DNA of 64,000 nt. Source: Bog-756 sp963718405 (lineage in GTDB: Bacteria > Actinomycetota > Acidimicrobiia > Acidimicrobiales > RAAP-2). Positions within the stretch are counted from its first letter, which is position 1. Each line of letters starts with the position of its first letter. The notes beneath the pieces were generated by a model. That model ran no database searches. It saw nothing but the letters and a program-made list of their open reading frames with translations, and was not told the DNA's origin. Below are positions 60,589-64,000 of this stretch, in pieces. Location: the NCBI GenBank assembly GCA_963718405.1, contig CAVQYZ010000003.1, forward strand, positions 1 to 64,000, read 5' to 3'. A program made the translations under genes and the position numbers.

Positions 60589-61782
60589 TCAGCGGGCCCG
60601 GATGGGAAGCGACCGGTAGCGCCGCACGAAGGGCCCGGGTGCCAGGCGCCCACCGGCCGGGTCCACCACGAAATCCGGCATGACCCGCAACAGCTCTTCG
60701 ATGACCACCCGTCCCTGCAGGCGGGCGGCGGCAGCCCCGATGCAGTGGTGGGGGCCGTTACCGAACGACAGCATGCGGCGGAACGTCCGGGTCAGGTCGC
60801 ACTCCTCGGCGGTGGGCCCGAACTCCCGCTCGTCGCGGTTGGCCGAACCGTAGAGGAGGTGGACCTTGGAGCCACGGGGGATGTGCACCCCGCGCACCTC
60901 CACCGCCCGGGTCGTGGTGCGCGACAGGCCCTGCACCGGGCTGGTCAGGCGCAGAAGTTCTTCTACCGCGCCATCCAGCAGTCCGGGCTCCTCGAGGAGC
61001 AGTCGCCGTTGCCGGGGATACTCGGTGAGGAGGGCGGCGGACCCGGCCAACAGGCCCGAGGCCGTGTCGTTGCCACCGGCGATCATCACGAAGCAGTAGC
61101 CGAGGATCTCGTCCAACTCCAAGGGCCGGCCGTCGACCCGCGCCGTGACCAGATCCGAGAGCATGTCGTCGCCCGGTTGGCGCCGCCGCCTCCCGATGAG
61201 CTCGGTGAAGTAGCCGTACAGGCCGGCCACCGCTTCTCCGGCGTCCCGGACCGTGCTGCCGGTGGCATTGGCGTCGACGATGGCGTCGCCCCACACACCG
61301 AACTGCTGCCGGTCGGCCTCGGGGACCCCGAGGTAGGAGGCCACCACGAAGGAGGGGACCGGTCCGGCCAGGGCCTCCACGAAGTCGGCGGCGCCGGCAT
61401 CGGCCAGCTCCGCCACCCGGCCCCGCACGAACTCCCTGACGGACGGTTCGAGGCCGGCCACCTGGCGGGGGGTGAACCCCTTGCTGATGAGCCGCCGGAA
61501 CGTCGAGTGCCGGGGCCGGTCCATCATCACCATGGTGGGCTTCAACCCCAGCTTGAGGATCTCGTCCTCTTCGAAGGTCAGTCCCTGGGCCGACGAGTAG
61601 GTGGAGGAATCGATGGCGGCTCCGAACACGTCCTCGAACCGGGAGAGGACCCAGTAGCCACGGGACGTGCGGTGGACGGGGTCCTCGTCCCGGAGGCGTC
61701 GGTACGACGGGTAGGGATCCTGGTGGAACGCCGGGTCGAACGGGTCGTAGAGCGGCGGGGCACCGGTCTGCCCCCCGGTCAT
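60589..61782 (-). CDS. Cytochrome P450
   Basis: A 397-residue bacterial P450 from ATG 61782; the frame continues upstream into lnt but without similarity. Features: YDPFDPAFHQDPYPSYRRLR (N-terminal), MVMMDRPRHSTFRRLISKGF (C-helix with W/H-R heme contacts), the I-helix oxygen motif FVMIAGGNDTASGLLAGSAA, the ExxR set in AVEELLRLTSPVQGLSRTTT, and the heme-binding loop LSFGNGPHHCIGAAAARLQG with the thiolate cysteine. It is a monooxygenase needing separate ferredoxin or flavoprotein partners, none of which lies in the window. Its ATG overlaps the lnt stop as TGATG, so the two are translationally coupled, an unusual pairing. Confidence 0.94.
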   Translation of the reverse strand: MTGGQTGAPPLYDPFDPAFHQDPYPSYRRLRDEDPVHRTSRGYWVLSRFEDVFGAAIDSSTYSSAQGLTFEEDEILKLGLKPTMVMMDRPRHSTFRRLISKGFTPRQVAGLEPSVREFVRGRVAELADAGAADFVEALAGPVPSFVVASYLGVPEADRQQFGVWGDAIVDANATGSTVRDAGEAVAGLYGYFTELIGRRRRQPGDDMLSDLVTARVDGRPLELDEILGYCFVMIAGGNDTASGLLAGSAALLTEYPRQRRLLLEEPGLLDGAVEELLRLTSPVQGLSRTTTRAVEVRGVHIPRGSKVHLLYGSANRDEREFGPTAEECDLTRTFRRMLSFGNGPHHCIGAAAARLQGRVVIEELLRVMPDFVVDPAGGRLAPGPFVRRYRSLPIRAR

Positions 61783-63406
61783 CACAAGGACTCCCGCCGT
61801 CCGGCCAGCACCCATCCGACCAGGAGGACCAGGGCCGCCAGCAGCTCGGTGGGCAGGTCCCCGAAGCGGACGTAGAGGGTCCACCCGACCCGGCGGGCCA
61901 GGGTGGCCGTCACCACCTGGCGGGCGCCGAGCACCGATCGGTCCAACAGGACGCCCCGGTTGGTGATGGCCGCGCTGTATCCGGTGGGAGCGGCCTGCAA
62001 CAGGTCCCGGCCCTGCTGCACGGCCTGGACCTCGGCGGCCGCCACCTCCTGGGTCGGGACCTGGGCGGTGGAGTAGGAGGACGTATTGGTGGGGACGATG
62101 AGCAGTTGGGCCCCGGCCCGCACCGCCGGCCGGCCGCGGTCGGCGTAGAAGACCTCATAGGAGATCATGGCGCCGAGAGGTGCGGCCGGCGTGGGGAGCA
62201 GGCCGGTCCCGGTACCGGGTATGGCGTCGCGGGGAACGGCCGAGAGGTTGCCGAGGTGGGCGAAGAAGCTCCGGTAGGGCACGTACTCCCCGAAGGGGAC
62301 CCGGTGCACCTTCTCGTAGCGCGACACCAGGGCCCCGTCGGGGCCGAAGGCCACGACTTCATTGCGGAAGGTCGTCGGCGAGACGTCCTCGGTGACCCCC
62401 ACCACCAGGGTGGAGCCCAGGGTCCGGGCCAGCCCCGACAGAACCGACTCCTCCGGTGAGTCCGACAGCAGGGTGTCCAGGGCCACCACGTCCTCGGGCC
62501 ACAGCACCAGCTGGGGCGAGCGACCGTGGTCCTGTTGTTCCAGCAGGGCCGTGGCCGACATCTGGGCGGCCAGCACCATGCTCGGGTCCACCTGGGACTG
62601 GCGGAATCCGCGGGGCCCGCCGCCCTGGACCGCGGCGGTCGACACCGTCCCCACCGCCGGGCCGCCGTCGGGGGCGTGATCGGCCACCACCGACACCCCC
62701 ACCACCAGGGCCACCATGAGCACCCCGATGGCCAACCAAGGGCCCAGGCCGGCGGTGGCATCCGACACCAACCGCCAGAACGTACCTGGCGCCTCCGGTT
62801 GCTTCTGTGGTTCCGGTGACGGCGGGTGCCGACCCCGACGCCGACCCTGATGACGACCCCTCGAGCCCGCGGTTGAAGGCCCGGGCCCGGGCCCCGTCCC
62901 GGACGGCGCGTACCGCGGCCTCGCCCAGCGCCCCCACCCCCACCCCACCCACGTACACCGCGGCGGTGAGTGCCAGCGGCCCGCCCAGGCGGGCCACCCC
63001 GAGGACGGGGCCGTCGGCCTGCCCCAGGAAGACCCCACCGATCGGCAGCCCGCCGAAGGGCCAGGTGGTCCTGGCCGCCTCGGCCAGTACCAGGGCGGCC
63101 GGAAAGGCCAGGGCCCGGGCCAACGAGGGGACGGGCCGGCACCACCAGGCAGGCCACCGCGGTGAAGGCCGCTTCGACGGCGATGAGCACGGCGGCCCCG
63201 GGCAAGGTGAAGGAGCGGGCCCACATGAGGCCGGGGATGTACAAGCCCAGGCCGGCCAGCCAGCCGGCCCACAGCCGGGTCCGGGGCCGCAGGCCTCCGA
63301 GGCGCCACCACAGGAGGCCCGCCGACGGGAAGGCCAGGATCCACCAGCCCCATGGGGGGAGCGAGAGCGCCAGTCCGATCCCGGCCAACAGGGCGGGGAG
63401 GGCCAC
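61782..63406 (-). CDS. lnt: Apolipoprotein N-acyltransferase, two frameshifts
   Basis: GTG 63406 opens the first frame (PALLAGIGLALSLPPWGWWI, AFPSAGLLWWRLGGL, LAGLGLYIPGLMWARSFTLP). Near 63135 it passes to SLARALAFPAALVLAEAART, TWPFGGLPIGGVFLGQADGP; near 62810 to TFWRLVSDATAGLGPWLAIG and the nitrilase-like domain: VVLWPEDVVALDTLLSDSPE (catalytic Glu), RYEKVHRVPFGEYVPYRSFF (Lys) and MISYEVFYADRGRPAV, where the family nucleophile Cys (usually C-F-E or C-Y-E) is replaced here by Ser-Tyr-Glu. The last helix is LLAALVLLVGWVLAGRR. Joined, it is about 540 residues, normal for Lnt, which adds the third acyl chain to lipoproteins. The missing cysteine is notable: it is a serine, so activity is in doubt. 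Confidence 0.88.
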
Positions 63407-63561
63407 CCTGCCCCGGCGCGGGGTGACCGGGGTCGTGGCGGCGTTGGGTCATCCGGACCCTCGACGGCCGCCACCGGGGGGCCACGTCGGGCTCGGCCAG
63501 GGGCGTCGCCGGTAGTGGTGGCGATGTCGGCAGCGGGGTCTCCGGGGTCATCGACCGCCGG

Positions 63562-64000
63562 TCACCGTGGCGCCCCGGCGATGTCGGGGCGGTCACCGTG
63601 CAGGCCTGATCCTCCGCTGACCGAATCGAGCACGGCCCGGGCCACGCTTCTCCCGCTGCCGATGCAGGCGGGTATGCCCACTCCCCGCAGGGCGGCGCCG
63701 GCCACGGCCATGCCCTCGAGGGCGGCCACCTCTTGTTCGACCTGGGCCACCCGGATCAGGTGGCCCACCCGGTACTGGGGGAAGGCCCGGTCCCAGCGGG
63801 TGACCAACGAGTCGGTCGGGCTACCGGACACCCCGATGACCCGGGACAGCTCGCCGGCCACCGAGGCCCGGAGCTCGTCGTCATCGAGCTCTTGGTGGCG
63901 TCGGTCCCCGAACCTGCCCACCGAGACCCGAATGAGTTCCTCGCCCGGACGGGCCAGGTGCGGCCACTTGCGACCCAGGTAGGTGCATCCGGTCATCAGG
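63562..64000 (-). CDS. hemY: Protoporphyrinogen oxidase, C-terminal part (runs off the window)
   Basis: The frame is open to the right edge, and the start lies beyond it. The visible 145 residues are the C-terminal FAD/substrate-domain part of a HemY-type oxidase: RKWPHLARPGEELIRVSVGR, DDELRASVAGELSRVIGVSG, SLVTRWDRAFPQYRVGHLIR, VEQEVAALEGMAVAGAALRG and VGIPACIGSGRSVARAVLDS, the last being the FAD-binding G-x-x-G-I-P-x-C-I motif. HemY oxidises protoporphyrinogen or, in actinobacteria, coproporphyrinogen III (then named CgoX). It is a late haem step, 40 kb from the early hem genes. lnt starts about 155 bases downstream on the same strand. Confidence 0.9.
   Translation of the reverse strand, partial: LMTGCTYLGRKWPHLARPGEELIRVSVGRFGDRRHQELDDDELRASVAGELSRVIGVSGSPTDSLVTRWDRAFPQYRVGHLIRVAQVEQEVAALEGMAVAGAALRGVGIPACIGSGRSVARAVLDSVSGGSGLHGDRPDIAGAPR

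Overview
The window is a 64-kb stretch of a high-GC actinobacterial chromosome. Gene content and order (rex-hemA-hemC-cobA-hemD-hemB-hemL, a full 14-gene nuo operon, mycothiol glycosyltransferase mshA, an RsiG-like c-di-GMP-binding protein, nickel superoxide dismutase with its protease, a GGR/MenJ-type reductase beside nuoA) suggest an uncultured or little-studied member of the Acidimicrobiia or a close relative. That placement is inference from content, not a phylogenetic result.

Layout. 1-4.4 kb is a gene-poor, lower-GC accessory strip with broken genes (ECF sigma factor, PPOX flavoprotein, MarR regulator, a Hen1 RNA-repair remnant), intact YCII and DinB genes, a structured non-coding kilobase, and an excisionase-like gene. 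A tyrosine integrase abuts the 3' end of a tRNA-Lys gene at 5.7 kb, so this strip looks like the right end of a decaying integrated element. 5.9-9.0 kb holds a GNAT acetyltransferase, a broken beta-propeller lipoprotein, a DksA/TraR-type zinc-finger protein and a hexapeptide acyltransferase. 9.0-11.1 kb has divergent sodN and sodX, with sodX overlapping an RsiG-like gene that overlaps an XRE regulator. 11.2-14.8 kb carries mshA, ybjN-like, proC and a SAM hydrolase. 14.8-22.0 kb is the redox regulator rex followed by the C5 tetrapyrrole pathway from glutamyl-tRNA to uroporphyrinogen III and precorrin-2. 22.0-26.1 kb encodes two paralogous proline-rich single-pass membrane proteins of unknown function. 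A geranylgeranyl-reductase-family gene lies on the opposite strand, and 27.7-44.2 kb is the complete nuoABCDEFGHIJKLMN operon, with nearly every junction an ATGA, GTGA or TGATG overlap.

44.3-60.5 kb is a mixed region: LapA-like, DUF2252, glutamate decarboxylase, an ion-channel-like protein, a ClC channel, a membrane protein, an SCO6745-family protein, a GH15 glycosidase, an SDR, a GAP/Sap-family exporter, a 1077-residue MprF-type enzyme fused to a degenerate metallophosphoesterase, and a HAD phosphatase. The right end (minus strand) holds a cytochrome P450, apolipoprotein N-acyltransferase and the C-terminal part of protoporphyrinogen oxidase, which runs off the edge.

Many conserved genes (hemB, nuoG, nuoJ, lnt, the GH15 gene, the dksA-like gene, the channel gene, probably cobA/hemD) are split by single-base frameshifts although both halves match one family. 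I give those as one CDS spanning both frames and regard sequence error as the likelier cause. The left-end genes with nonsense codons, truncation or many shifts are given as pseudogenes.
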